From NCBI RefSeq assembly GCF_000741165.1, contig NZ_JGYN01000030.1:248001-312000 (forward strand): 64,000 nt of DNA, read 5' to 3'. The position numbers were made by a program, and so were the translations under genes. This document shows, one piece after another, positions 34,588 to 44,134 of this stretch (the stretch's first letter is position 1; each line of letters starts with the position of its first letter). This DNA comes from Bifidobacterium biavatii DSM 23969 (GTDB lineage: Bacteria > Actinomycetota > Actinomycetes > Actinomycetales > Bifidobacteriaceae). The notes below the pieces were generated by a model. The model searched no databases, had not been told where the DNA came from, and worked only from the letters and a program-made list of their open reading frames with translations.

Positions 34588-36063
34588 ATGGTCGACAAGA
34601 CCACCGCGCCGGCGCGCAAGCCGCGCGAAACGGACGACGTGCCGGTGCCGGCGACGCTGCGCAAGTCACTGAAAAACCGTCATATCCAGCTCATCGCGCT
34701 GGGCGGCGCGATCGGCACGGGCCTGTTCTACGGTTCGAGCGAGTCGATTTCGCTGGCCGGACCGTCGATTCTGCTCGCGTATCTGGTCGGCGGTCTGGCG
34801 ATCTTCATGATCGTGCGCGCGCTGAGCGAAATGTCGGTCGAGGATCCGAAAGCCGGCGCGTTCAGCTACTACGCGACCCGCTACTGGTCGAAGCGCGCCG
34901 GATTCGTGAGCGGCTGGAACTACTGGTTCAACTACATCCTCGTGTCGATGGTCGAACTGTCGGTCGTCGGCAGCTTCGTCAACTACTGGTTCCCGAACAT
35001 CCCGCAATGGGTGTCCGCGGCCGTGTTCCTCGTCGTGATCGCCGCCGCGAACCTGCTCGGCGTGAGCAAGTTCGGCGAATTCGAGTTCTGGTTCGCGATC
35101 ATCAAGATCGTGGCCGTCGTCGCGATGATCCTCGGCGGCCTCGCCGTGCTCGTCGCGGGGCTTCCGACCGACTCGGGCATCAAGGCCAGCTTCGCGAACT
35201 GGTTCGCGATCGACGGCGGCTTCTTCCCGCACGGCCTCATGCAGCGCACGGCCGACGGCCAGTGGACGGGCCTCCTCATGGCCCTGTGCGTCGTGATGTT
35301 CAGCTTCGGCGGCACCGAGCTGATCGGCATCACCGCAGGCGAAACCGAAGATCCGCGCGTCACGATCCCGAAGGCCACGAACGGCATTATCTGGCGTATT
35401 CTCGTGTTCTACATCGGCGCGCTCGGCGTGATCATGGCCGTGGTGCCGTGGAACACGATCGACGGCAAGTCCAGCCCGTTCGTGCAGATCTTCGACTCGG
35501 TGGGCGTGCACGCGGCCGCCGGCATCCTCAACTTCGTGTGCCTGACCGCCGTGATGAGCGTCTACAACTCCGGCCTGTACGCGAACTCGCGCATGCTGTA
35601 CTCGCTCGCCAAGCAGGGCAACGCGCCCGCATACTTGGGCAAGCTGAACTCGCACGGCGTGCCGGTGGCGGGCGTGGTCACGTCCGCGATCATCACGGCG
35701 CTGGCCGTGGTCGTCGTGTTCCTGTGGCCGGAGTTCGCGTTCAACTATCTCATGTCGATCGCGACGATCGCCGGCGTGATTAACTGGTCGATGATCATGG
35801 TCACGGAAATGCATTTCCGTCGCGTGGTCGCGGCGGGCGACGGTCCGGCCGAACTCGCCGGACTGCACGGTTCCGAGGCGTTGGACGCGATCCATTTCAA
35901 ACTGCCGTTCGCGCGCATGATGCCGTACGCCGTGCTCGCGTTCCTCGCGCTCGTCGTGGTGCTCATGTGCTTCTCGCCGAGCTACCGCGTGGCCGTGGTC
36001 GCCGGCGTGATCTGGCTGGCGATCCTGCTCGGAGCGTATCAGCTCACGCAGGCGCGGCGGTAG
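34588..36063 (+). CDS. amino-acid permease (APC superfamily)
   Basis: 491 aa, about 12 membrane segments. The start ATG at 34588 follows GGAGAG; an upstream in-frame TTG at 34540 is not needed. LKNRHIQLIALGGAIGTGLFYGSS (about 30-53) carries the family GxIGTGLF motif; also GGTELIGITAGETEDPRVTIPKATN. Shares its general scheme with the permease at 27487-29013 but is clearly a separate paralogue. Upstream gap 34271-34587 holds no gene. Substrate unknown. Confidence 0.92.
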   Translation: MVDKTTAPARKPRETDDVPVPATLRKSLKNRHIQLIALGGAIGTGLFYGSSESISLAGPSILLAYLVGGLAIFMIVRALSEMSVEDPKAGAFSYYATRYWSKRAGFVSGWNYWFNYILVSMVELSVVGSFVNYWFPNIPQWVSAAVFLVVIAAANLLGVSKFGEFEFWFAIIKIVAVVAMILGGLAVLVAGLPTDSGIKASFANWFAIDGGFFPHGLMQRTADGQWTGLLMALCVVMFSFGGTELIGITAGETEDPRVTIPKATNGIIWRILVFYIGALGVIMAVVPWNTIDGKSSPFVQIFDSVGVHAAAGILNFVCLTAVMSVYNSGLYANSRMLYSLAKQGNAPAYLGKLNSHGVPVAGVVTSAIITALAVVVVFLWPEFAFNYLMSIATIAGVINWSMIMVTEMHFRRVVAAGDGPAELAGLHGSEALDAIHFKLPFARMMPYAVLAFLALVVVLMCFSPSYRVAVVAGVIWLAILLGAYQLTQARR

Positions 36064-36104
36064 GTCACGCGCCGGTCGGCCGCGACAAGCGAGCCGCAAT
36101 CGCA

Positions 36105-36278
36105 AGGCCGTAACTCAGCAGGATCACAACGATCCCATTGGGTTACGGCCTTTTTCGCGCCCGGAAACGACCGTAACTCAACAAGAAACGCACGTTCCTG
36201 CTGAGTTACGGCCGCCCACAGGCCGCAGAACGACCGTAACTCAATGGGAGGAACGCGATATTGCTGAGTTACGGCCTG
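36105..36278. repeat. three inverted repeats with core CCGTAACTCA
   Basis: GGCCGTAACTCA or CGACCGTAACTCA at about 36105, 36169 and 36232, each facing an inverted (T)GAGTTACGGCC or GGGTTACGGCC at about 36139, 36202 and 36265. The first is followed by TTTTT, so it can end transcription of the permease gene. The cluster fills 36064-36352. Confidence 0.8.
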
Positions 36279-36352
36279 CAGGCGGACGACTGACTGCGAC
36301 ACGGCCGCCGGCGGACGGTCGCAACGCAACGGAGCGTGACGAAGCCGCCCGT

Positions 36353-37696
36353 CTACTCCAGATGCGTGTTGACGATGTTCTTAACCTTGCGGGTGAGCGG
36401 CACGGTGCCCGCATTGGCGAGCTGGATGTTGAACAGGAACGTCGCATCGGCCGCCGGATCGTTGCAGAAATACGTGCCGAGCCAGCCGTCCCAACCGTAT
36501 TCACCCCGGTGCGAAAGCATGAGCGACTTGCCCGGCTCTTCGACGATGCGCATGAACGTGTTGTAGCTGCAGCCCGGCTGCCAGCCTTCGTAGTCCGGGT
36601 AATGCCGCGCGAACAGCGCGCCCGAGGTCATCGTGCGCACGGTGAGCGGCTGCAGGATGCGCACGCCGTCCAGCTCGCCGCCGTTCAGCAGCATCCGCGC
36701 GAACCGCGCGTAGTCGTCGATCGTGGACTTGAGACCGGCGCCGCCGGCCTGATACGCGGGATCGGACGTCGCCGCATACGCGACGCCGAGATGGTCGGTG
36801 ACGATCTCGCGCAGCGGCTTGCCCGCATTCGTCGGATCGATCGGGAAGTCCGGGCTGTCGGCGATCTCGGCGAGGCGGTCGAGCTTGCCGGCGGGCACGT
36901 AGAACGCGGTGTCGCGCATGCCGAGCGGCTCGAAGATCTCGTCGTGCAGGAAGTCGCCGAACCGCTTGCCCGACACGACCTCGACGATCGCACCCACCAC
37001 GTCCGCGCTCGTGCCGTACATCCAGTGCGATCCGGGCTGGAACCGCAGCGGACAGCCGCCGAGCCGGTTCGCGAGTTCGACGGTGTCCATCGGATCGTCG
37101 CCGTGCAGCCGGGCGCCGAGCTCGTCGAAGACCTTGCCGACCAGCCGCCCGGCCTCGAACTGCGGATCGGGGTACGGCAGACCCGATGTCATCGTGAGCA
37201 GATCCTTGACGGTCAGGTCGCGTTCGAGCGGCACGGTGCGTTCGCCGTCGCCGGCCACCGAGCCGATCGTGCCGGCCATGTCGGTCGGGATATCGTTGGT
37301 GAGGAAGGCGGTTTCACCGTCGGGCTGTCCGTCGCGGTCGTGAACGGCGACACCGGCACCGGCAGCGCCGGCGACCCGTCCGCCGGGCACGAATTCGGTG
37401 GTGACGCGCTGCCCCTTGAACCCGGGCAGAAAGTCACTGACCGGCTGCGCGAGGTCGATCAGTCCGCGTTCCACGAGGATCATCGCGGCCGTGCCGGTGA
37501 TCGGCTTGGTCTGCGAGTACAGGCGGAAGATCGTGTCGCGGGTCATCGGCCGCGGCACGGTGATGCCGCGCGCGCCGGTCTCGGCGTACCAACGTTCCTC
37601 GCCATGCTGGATGGCCAGCATGTTCGCACCGGCCACCTCGCCACGATCCACCGCACGATCCAATGCATCCTGGATCAGCTGCTGTGCGTCTGCCAT
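36353..37696 (-). CDS. serine hydrolase of the beta-lactamase/PBP (class C) fold
   Basis: 447 aa, no signal peptide, so likely a cytoplasmic esterase or peptidase rather than a resistance enzyme. SxxK motif in FRLYSQTKPITGTAA (Ser about 62), a Tyr motif YGTSADVVG in place of Tyr-x-Asn, and HRGEYGWDGWLG near the C-terminus in the third-motif position. Start chosen at ATG 37696, preceded by GAGGGGGAAAC. Alone between the repeat cluster and the glycan locus. In such loci these enzymes may deacylate glycans, but that is a guess. Confidence 0.85.
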   Translation of the reverse strand: MADAQQLIQDALDRAVDRGEVAGANMLAIQHGEERWYAETGARGITVPRPMTRDTIFRLYSQTKPITGTAAMILVERGLIDLAQPVSDFLPGFKGQRVTTEFVPGGRVAGAAGAGVAVHDRDGQPDGETAFLTNDIPTDMAGTIGSVAGDGERTVPLERDLTVKDLLTMTSGLPYPDPQFEAGRLVGKVFDELGARLHGDDPMDTVELANRLGGCPLRFQPGSHWMYGTSADVVGAIVEVVSGKRFGDFLHDEIFEPLGMRDTAFYVPAGKLDRLAEIADSPDFPIDPTNAGKPLREIVTDHLGVAYAATSDPAYQAGGAGLKSTIDDYARFARMLLNGGELDGVRILQPLTVRTMTSGALFARHYPDYEGWQPGCSYNTFMRIVEEPGKSLMLSHRGEYGWDGWLGTYFCNDPAADATFLFNIQLANAGTVPLTRKVKNIVNTHLE

Positions 37697-37794
37697 TGTT
37701 TCCCCCTCTGCGATCACTGCGGCGATGACTACGGCTTCTCCCCTGACGAGCGGAGCCGCCGATCAGCTCATCAACCAGCCTATCGGACTGCCGG

Positions 37795-38937
37795 TCACGC
37801 GTACATGTTCGGCAGCGTATCCGCCATGCGCATGAAATCATCGCGCACGAACCGCCGGAAATCCTCGGCATACGGCGAGTCCACGGTCGGCGTGCCGTAT
37901 GCGCCGGTGTCTTCCGCCCCGGCGAAATTGCTCCACGGCAGATACCACAGCGCACGACGCGTGTATCGGTTCGCCTTCGCGGCGCTCAGTAGGAACGTCG
38001 TCCACGGCGTGTTCGGATCATCGCCGTACGCGGCCGCAAACTCGCGCGGCGACCCGACCTCGGTGACCGCCGCAAGCCGCCCGCGCTCCTCGCCGAGCCG
38101 GCCGATCAACGTGAGGATGCGCACGAGCTTGTCGTGCCGTTCGTGCGGGTCGGCCGCCTCCGGGCCGGAAAGCGGGCGGTCGATGTCCCAGTAGTCGTCG
38201 AGACCGAGCACGTCGACGTACTCGTCGCCCGGATAGCCACGCAGATAGCCGGCCTCGAGCGTCGCGTCGTCGGTCATGTCGATGCGGCTGCGGTCGGGCG
38301 AATACGCATACAGCACATGATGCACGCCGCGCGCGTCGCGCAGGTATTCGACGGTCATGCGCCACAGCGAGGCGAACTGTTCCGGCGTGGTGTCGGTCGG
38401 CTGCGCGGGCGAGCCGGAGCACCACCAGAACCAGTCGCCGGTGTGCTCGTGGAACGGGCGGAACACGACCGGGATCGGCTCGCCGTTCGCGTCACGCACG
38501 CTCAGCAGGAAGTCGGCGAGACGGTCGAGCCAGCCGATGTACTGGTCGTGATGCGATCCGCCGGGCAGCACCGCGGCGACCGAGCCGGGCGCGAGGTTCT
38601 CGCCGTAGCCGCCTTCGGTGATCGGGTTGACCGAGTGCCAGCTGAACGTGACGATCGCGCCCATCTCGTAGGCTCGGCGGGATTCCCGGCGGATGTCGTC
38701 GAACGGCATGTGGTCGATGTTCTCGTCCCAGCCGAGTTCGATGCGGCCGAGGTCGATGCCCCACACGGCCGGATAGGCGCCGGTCACGGCGAACGTGTCG
38801 GAGTCCGCGTCGGCGGTGTGACGGGCGAACGTGTCGCCTTGATGGCCGAACATGGCGAATTCGCCGGTGTGCGCGTGCAGGGCGTCGAACAGCGCGCGGG
38901 CGCGAGGGGTGAGGTTCGGGTCGACCGGGATGGCCAT
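37795..38937 (-). CDS. GH26 beta-mannanase (intracellular)
   Basis: 380 aa. GH26 cleaves internal beta-1,4-mannosidic bonds with retention. FGHQGDT (about 28-34) and the acid/base Glu in FRPFHEHTGDWFWW (about 157-170), with the nucleophile Glu in VTEVGS (about 291). No signal peptide and no carbohydrate-binding module, so it works on imported oligosaccharides. The start at ATG 38937 has AAGGAAAGG upstream; the longer open frame beyond it runs through repeat DNA. Some GH26 members act on beta-1,3-1,4-glucan or xylan instead, but GH2 beta-mannosidase and GH36 alpha-galactosidase nearby support mannan. Confidence 0.9.
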   Translation of the reverse strand: MAIPVDPNLTPRARALFDALHAHTGEFAMFGHQGDTFARHTADADSDTFAVTGAYPAVWGIDLGRIELGWDENIDHMPFDDIRRESRRAYEMGAIVTFSWHSVNPITEGGYGENLAPGSVAAVLPGGSHHDQYIGWLDRLADFLLSVRDANGEPIPVVFRPFHEHTGDWFWWCSGSPAQPTDTTPEQFASLWRMTVEYLRDARGVHHVLYAYSPDRSRIDMTDDATLEAGYLRGYPGDEYVDVLGLDDYWDIDRPLSGPEAADPHERHDKLVRILTLIGRLGEERGRLAAVTEVGSPREFAAAYGDDPNTPWTTFLLSAAKANRYTRRALWYLPWSNFAGAEDTGAYGTPTVDSPYAEDFRRFVRDDFMRMADTLPNMYA

Positions 38938-38984
38938 GGCTTTGCCTTTCCTTGGTTTGGCGGCGCATTGCGGCGTCGCATGGT

Positions 38985-39311
38985 CATGATGACTGATGTA
39001 CGTGGGCACCGCCGTCATCGTGACTCTCGACGGAGCCTGTTGATGGTCACGATGACGGTACGCCGATGAAGTTCGGTCATCGTGACTTGTCCGATGGTCA
39101 CGATGACGCAGCGGGACGGCTGATCCGATATCGTGACTCACCGCGAAGGTCACAGATCGTTGATATTCCAAGCGTCACGATGGAAGGTCGCCAAAGCGGC
39201 ACCGAACGTGATGGTCACGATGACATCATATCGGCGGCAGCGCGTCATCGTGACCCGCGAATATGGTCACGATGACGAAATCCTCATGAGCAATCCGTCA
39301 TCGTGACCATA
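38985..39311. repeat. cluster of GTCACGATGAC inverted repeats
   Basis: At least nine copies of GTCACGATGAC or its complement GTCATCGTGAC over about 330 bp, arranged as head-to-head pairs. The last pair, ATATGGTCACGATGACG (39260-39276) with its complement (39295-39311), is perfect for 17 bp. Others pair near 39011-39059, 39077-39108 and 39209-39256. No gene between GH26 and GH36 (38938-39351). Spacing is irregular, unlike CRISPR. Confidence 0.85.
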
Positions 39312-39351
39312 TCTCATCTGCGTCACCGTCGAGACGCGCGCAGCACGCCCG

Positions 39352-41646
39352 TCAGATCGCCTCGAACTCGAGCACGATCGCCTGCATCGGCCACAGGTTC
39401 GGCAGCTGCAGCCCGACCGTGCCGAGCAGCAGTCCGGGCGCGACGAATCCGCCGTCCTCCTGCGCGGAGGTGAGCCACTGCGGCGTCACCCACCCCCAGT
39501 GCGATTCGCCGATCTCACGGCGCATCCGCACGCGGTACGAGCGCGCCGGGTCAAGCCCGGTCACGAGCAGACGCTCGGCCAGCCAGTCGCGGATGTTGTC
39601 GGTGGTGGCGACGACCCACACGGCGTGCGTGCGGTCGGCGTTCACCACGCCGCGCGCCCGCAGCGATGGATCCTTGAGGTCGGCGTGCATCACGCGGCCG
39701 GTGTGCAGCAGTCCGCGCAGCTCTTTGTAGAGCGCGACGAACGACTTCAGCACGGCGATCTCGGCGTCCGTGCATTCGAGGATGTTCCACTCGAACCCGG
39801 AGCAGCCGGTGAGCGAGATGGCCGCACGGTAGCTCAGATCAGTGGCGCGCCACGTGGAGTGCGCGGGCGACGGGCCGACGTGCGCGCCGATCATCTCAGG
39901 CGGCACGATGAGTTCGGTCCAGCGCTGGATATCGACGCGGTCGCGCGGATCGTTGGAGTCGGACGCCCAGATGCGGTCGGCGTGCTGCAGGATGCCCGCG
40001 TCGGTGCGCGCGCCGCCGGACGAGCAGCTTTCGATCTCGAGTCCCGGGAAGCGCGTCTTCAGCTCGTCGAACAGTCGGTAGCAGGCTTCGGTCTGCTCAT
40101 GCAGGCCGAACCGTCCGTCGTGCATCGGCTCGGTGACCTCGCGGTTGTGATCCCACTTGATGTAGTCCACGCCAAGCCGTTCGACGAGCGCGGCCATCTG
40201 GTCGCGCACATGCGCGTACGCGTCCGGATCAGCGAGGTCGAGCACGTACTGCGTACGGTACGACAGATCCTCGCGATACGGCACCGCTTCGGGCGCGGCG
40301 AGGATCCAGTCCGGGTGCTCGCGCGCCAGGTCGGAGTCGAGGTTGACCATCTCCGGCTCGAACCACAGGCCGAATTCCATGCCGAGCCCGTGTACGTGCG
40401 CGGCCAGCCCGTCGAGCCCGGCCGGCCAGACCTCCGGGTCGACCACCCAGTCACCAAGACCGCGCGTGTCGTCGCGCCGCTCGTGGAACCAGCCGTCGTC
40501 GAGCACGAATCGTTCCACGCCGACTTCGGCCGCACGGTCGGCGAGACGCTTGAGCGTCGCCTCATCGTGGTTGAAGTACACGGCCTCCCACGTGTTGAGC
40601 GTGAACGGGCGCGGCTTGGCGGTGACGTCCACATGGCCGGGCAGCGAGCGCAGCCAGCCGTGGAACCGGTCGGCGACGCCGTCCAATCCGCGCGAAGAGT
40701 AGGAGAAGCACACTTCCGGCGTGGTGTACGATTCGCCGGGCGCGAGGCGCACCTCGCCCGGTCCAAGCAGTTCGCCGGCGCCCAGTACCGGTTCGTGCGC
40801 GGGCAGGTTGTCGATGCGGTACGTCTGGTTGCCGCTCCATGCGAGGTGACATGCCCAGATCTCGCCGGACTGCGAGCGCGGCGTGCCGATGGACGCGATG
40901 AACATCCACGGGCTGTCGTGGCCGGTCTTGCCGCGGCGGCAGTCGCGCGTGACCGATCCGACGGGCAGCGCGGCGGTGGCGGGCTGCTTTTCGAGCGGCC
41001 AGCGGCCGGTGAACTGGGTGAGCGTATCGACGCGTTTCGGCATGGGCAGGGTGGCGTCGAGCCAGTTGACGGACAGCGGTTCGGTTGCGTTCGCGATGGG
41101 ATGCACGGCCGGATCAGCGGTTGGATCGGCTGACGGATCGTCCGTGTTGGTGATCGTGTGCCGTGCGATGACCAGACCGGATGCGGTGATGCGCAGCGTC
41201 GCGGCGAGCTTGAGCCCGTTGACGTCGTCGGTCGCGGTGACGGTGATCGACGACGGGTCTGCGGCGGTTTCGACGTGCGTCCAGCGCGCGTAGACCGGAC
41301 GGCCGCCGCGGTTCGCTTCGAGCCCGGCGCGGCCAGCCCAGCCTTCCGCGCCCTGCGGGATGAGCGACGGGCGCCATGCCGCGTCGGGCTTGTTCGGCGG
41401 GGTGTCCTTGAGCGTCATCGCGTCGAGCGCCGCGAGCGCGGATTCGTTGAGCGGGCATGCGGGCGAGCCGGCGGTCGCGCAGCCGGCGCAACTGCCGTTG
41501 CCGAGCGCGCGGCCGCAGTCGTCCGTCGACCCGACGATATCGCTCCCCCAGTATTCCACCTGCGGCATGTCGTCCGCGGGGGTCTTGAGTATCACGCATA
41601 CGCCGCCGCCACGCAGCACGGCGTGGGGTCTCTGATCAAACATCAT
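39352..41646 (-). CDS. GH36 alpha-galactosidase
   Basis: 764 aa, cytoplasmic, removes alpha-galactosyl residues, here probably from galactomanno-oligosaccharides or raffinose-type sugars. (beta/alpha)8 motifs: FVLDDGWFHERRDD, FGLWFEPEMVNLDSDL, YIKWDHNREV with the nucleophile Asp (about 496), and SCSSGGARTD followed by WASDSNDPRDR with the acid/base Asp. The N-terminal beta-domain contains GSCAGCATAGSPACP, a Cys cluster of family members. AAGGAG lies just before the two ATG codons. Upstream of the GH26 gene across the GTCACGATGAC repeat cluster. Confidence 0.94.
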   Translation of the reverse strand: MMFDQRPHAVLRGGGVCVILKTPADDMPQVEYWGSDIVGSTDDCGRALGNGSCAGCATAGSPACPLNESALAALDAMTLKDTPPNKPDAAWRPSLIPQGAEGWAGRAGLEANRGGRPVYARWTHVETAADPSSITVTATDDVNGLKLAATLRITASGLVIARHTITNTDDPSADPTADPAVHPIANATEPLSVNWLDATLPMPKRVDTLTQFTGRWPLEKQPATAALPVGSVTRDCRRGKTGHDSPWMFIASIGTPRSQSGEIWACHLAWSGNQTYRIDNLPAHEPVLGAGELLGPGEVRLAPGESYTTPEVCFSYSSRGLDGVADRFHGWLRSLPGHVDVTAKPRPFTLNTWEAVYFNHDEATLKRLADRAAEVGVERFVLDDGWFHERRDDTRGLGDWVVDPEVWPAGLDGLAAHVHGLGMEFGLWFEPEMVNLDSDLAREHPDWILAAPEAVPYREDLSYRTQYVLDLADPDAYAHVRDQMAALVERLGVDYIKWDHNREVTEPMHDGRFGLHEQTEACYRLFDELKTRFPGLEIESCSSGGARTDAGILQHADRIWASDSNDPRDRVDIQRWTELIVPPEMIGAHVGPSPAHSTWRATDLSYRAAISLTGCSGFEWNILECTDAEIAVLKSFVALYKELRGLLHTGRVMHADLKDPSLRARGVVNADRTHAVWVVATTDNIRDWLAERLLVTGLDPARSYRVRMRREIGESHWGWVTPQWLTSAQEDGGFVAPGLLLGTVGLQLPNLWPMQAIVLEFEAI

Positions 41647-41736
41647 TGTCTCCTTATCGGTTAGGTATTCACTCGGCCACCGGCGGACGGTCGGCAGCGG
41701 CCACCGGCCGACCGCGACCGACCGCCGATCGCACGC

Positions 41737-43947
41737 TCAGAACCGCGCGTCCCCACGCACCCACAGCGGCACGTAGTCGAACCCGACGCCCGTCTCGCGC
41801 CGCCACGCGCCGGCCGCAAGCTCCACGGTCTCGCCGGTGAACCAGTTCGTCCACTTGCCCGCCGGCAGGTAGTACTCCACGTCGCCCTCGCGCGAGAACA
41901 CGGGCGCGACGAGCAGGTCGGGGCCGAACATGTACTGCCGGTCGAGCTGCCATGCGGCCGGGTCGTCGGGGAACTCCATGAACATCGGGCGCATGATCGG
42001 CGTGCCGTGCTCGTGCGCCTCCTCGCCGCAGCGCACGAGGTACGGCAAGAGCCGCTGCTTGAGCTTGGTGAACTCGCGCAGCACCTCGACCGCGCTCTGC
42101 CCGGCCGGGATCTCGCGGCCGTGCTCGCGATCCCAGTCGTCGAACAGCCACGGCACGCGGTACAGGCGCGAGCCGTGCAGGCGCGAGTGCGAGCTGAGCA
42201 GGCCAAACGCCACCCAGCGCTTGTACACGTCGGAGTCGGGCACGGTGTCCTCGAAGCCGCCGATGTCGTGGCTCCAGTAGCCGAAGCCGGAGCTCAGCAG
42301 CGACAGTCCGCCGCGCAGGCTCTGCGCCATCGCCTCGAACGTGGACTCGCAGTCGCCGCCCCAGTGCACGGGCTCCATCTGGCCACCGACCGTGGCCGAG
42401 CGCGCGTACAGCACCGCCTCGCCTTCGCCGCGTTCCTCGGTGATCGCCTCGAACACGATCTGGTTGTACAGCTGCGTGAACCAGTTGTGCATGAGCGCCG
42501 GGTCGGTGCCGTCGTGCCAGACGACGCCGCGCGACGGGATGCGTTCGCCGAAGTCGGTCTTGATAGCGTCGACGCCCTGCCGCAGCAGTCCCTTGATCTT
42601 GCCTTTGTACCATTCGCGCGCGGCCGGGTTGGTCACGTCGATGATGCCCATGCCGGACTCCCACATGTCGGTGCGCCAGACCTTGCCGTCGGTGCGCTTG
42701 AGCAGGTAGCCAGCGGCCGCGGCCTCGTCGTAGACGGCCGATTCCTGGCCGATGTACGGGTTCGTCCACACGCAGATGTGCAGGCCGAACTCGTCGTGGA
42801 AGCGCTTGAGCATGGCGGTCGGGTTCGGGAACTGATCCTCGTCCCACGTGAAGTCGCACAGCTGGAACGGCTTCATCCAGAAGCAGTCGTAATGGAAAGC
42901 GTTGAGCGGGATGTCGAGGTCGCGCATGCGGGTGACCATCTCGGAGACGGTCGCCTCGTCGTAGTTCGTGGTGAACGACGTGGACAGCCACAGGCCGTAG
43001 CTCCATTCGGGCACGATCGGCGGACGGCCGGTGAGTGCGGTGTAGCGGTCGAGGATCTGCTTGGGGCTGCGTCCGCGGATGACGAAGAACTCGATCGATT
43101 CGCCGGGAACGGAGAACTGCACGGCGGCCGCGTTTTCGGTGCCGACCTCGAACGAGACGTGGCCGCGGTGGTTGACGAGGACGCCATAGCCGTGGTTGGT
43201 GAAGTAGAACGGGACGTTCTTGTAGGCCTGCTCGCTTTGGGTGCCGCCGTCCGAGTTCCATACGTCGATGGTCTGGCCGTTCTTGACGAACGGGCCGAAG
43301 TGCTCGCCGAAGCCGTACACGTTCTCGCCGACGCCGAGATGCAGTTGGACGCGCATGTACCGGTCGGACTCGTCGGCGGCACGGCCGGTCTCGCTCGCGC
43401 CGAACTCGCCGACCGGCTCGCTGGCGACGGGCGCGTCGGGGTCGAGCGTGAAGTGGGCGATGGCGCGGCCGATGGCGGCGGTGAGCGGGGTTTCGGTGAT
43501 CGGCGAGCCGGTCGGGACTGACGAATCGGCCGGGTCGCTCGGGTCGAGGCCGAGGAAGCGCATCGAGAACGGCGCGCCCTTGGCGATGGCGACTTTGAGG
43601 TCGCCGGTGGTCAACGTGCCGTCGCCGGTCGCCTCGTCGATGGCGGCCGTGCCGACGGACGCGCCGTCGCCGGGGATGATCGGGAAGCCCCGGCCGACGG
43701 ATTCGCCGCGCCAGCGTTCGATGTTGACGCGCGCGACGCCTTCCATCGGCGACGACACGGTGACGGTGAACGAGGCGAGGTTCATGGTGTGGCCGAGCGA
43801 TGCGATCCGCACGCTTGGCACCAGCGCGCGCAATGCGGAATCCGCGGCTCCGTCGCCGGACGCCGTGGTCGTGATCCGGTAGATCTCCTCGCTCGCCGCG
43901 CGCTGCACGTGCGGACGGACGCACCAGTATCCATCGGTGAATTTCAT
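41737..43947 (-). CDS. GH31 alpha-xylosidase (YicI type)
   Basis: 736 aa. GH31 with the long YicI-like N-terminal domain (MKFTDGYWCVRPHVQ at the start). Motifs: RPPIVPEWSYGLWLST, HYDCFWMKPFQLCDFTWDED, and IKTDFGERIP with the nucleophile Asp (about 463), then GGDCESTFEAM. The KxDFGE form rather than WNDMNE points to alpha-xylosidase more than alpha-glucosidase. It would clip xylosyl residues from isoprimeverose-like fragments of xyloglucan. Start ATG 43947 with AAGGAGCG; a LacI-type operator lies about 105-120 bp upstream. Confidence 0.88.
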   Translation of the reverse strand: MKFTDGYWCVRPHVQRAASEEIYRITTTASGDGAADSALRALVPSVRIASLGHTMNLASFTVTVSSPMEGVARVNIERWRGESVGRGFPIIPGDGASVGTAAIDEATGDGTLTTGDLKVAIAKGAPFSMRFLGLDPSDPADSSVPTGSPITETPLTAAIGRAIAHFTLDPDAPVASEPVGEFGASETGRAADESDRYMRVQLHLGVGENVYGFGEHFGPFVKNGQTIDVWNSDGGTQSEQAYKNVPFYFTNHGYGVLVNHRGHVSFEVGTENAAAVQFSVPGESIEFFVIRGRSPKQILDRYTALTGRPPIVPEWSYGLWLSTSFTTNYDEATVSEMVTRMRDLDIPLNAFHYDCFWMKPFQLCDFTWDEDQFPNPTAMLKRFHDEFGLHICVWTNPYIGQESAVYDEAAAAGYLLKRTDGKVWRTDMWESGMGIIDVTNPAAREWYKGKIKGLLRQGVDAIKTDFGERIPSRGVVWHDGTDPALMHNWFTQLYNQIVFEAITEERGEGEAVLYARSATVGGQMEPVHWGGDCESTFEAMAQSLRGGLSLLSSGFGYWSHDIGGFEDTVPDSDVYKRWVAFGLLSSHSRLHGSRLYRVPWLFDDWDREHGREIPAGQSAVEVLREFTKLKQRLLPYLVRCGEEAHEHGTPIMRPMFMEFPDDPAAWQLDRQYMFGPDLLVAPVFSREGDVEYYLPAGKWTNWFTGETVELAAGAWRRETGVGFDYVPLWVRGDARF

Positions 43948-44051
43948 CGTCGCTCCTTTGCCTGTGATCATCGCGGATGATCGGGTTCGCGTCTGCCATG
44001 TCCGCGAACCGTAAGTTTTCCGGTAGAACTATTACGGTGACACCAGCATAT

Positions 44052-44065
44052 CTTAATCGGTTAAG
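44052..44065. promoter_or_regulatory. LacI-type operator between GH31 and the SBP-like gene
   Basis: CTTAATCGGTTAAG, near-palindromic, one base from the AACCGGTT core seen at three other sites in the locus. Lies between divergent genes and could control both. Confidence 0.6.
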
Positions 44066-44134
44066 CAACACGCGGTTCGTTTGTTATACTGGATGCGTCC
44101 ACATACATGACGGCAACGCGGCAAGGGTGTGATC

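Noticed and set aside
38985..39311. CRISPR array
   Set aside because: The repeat occurs in both orientations with irregular gaps and there are no cas genes.
41653..41664. LacI operator before GH36
   Set aside because: TTATCGGTTAG lies inside the ribosome binding site region and lacks the palindromic AACCGGTT core.
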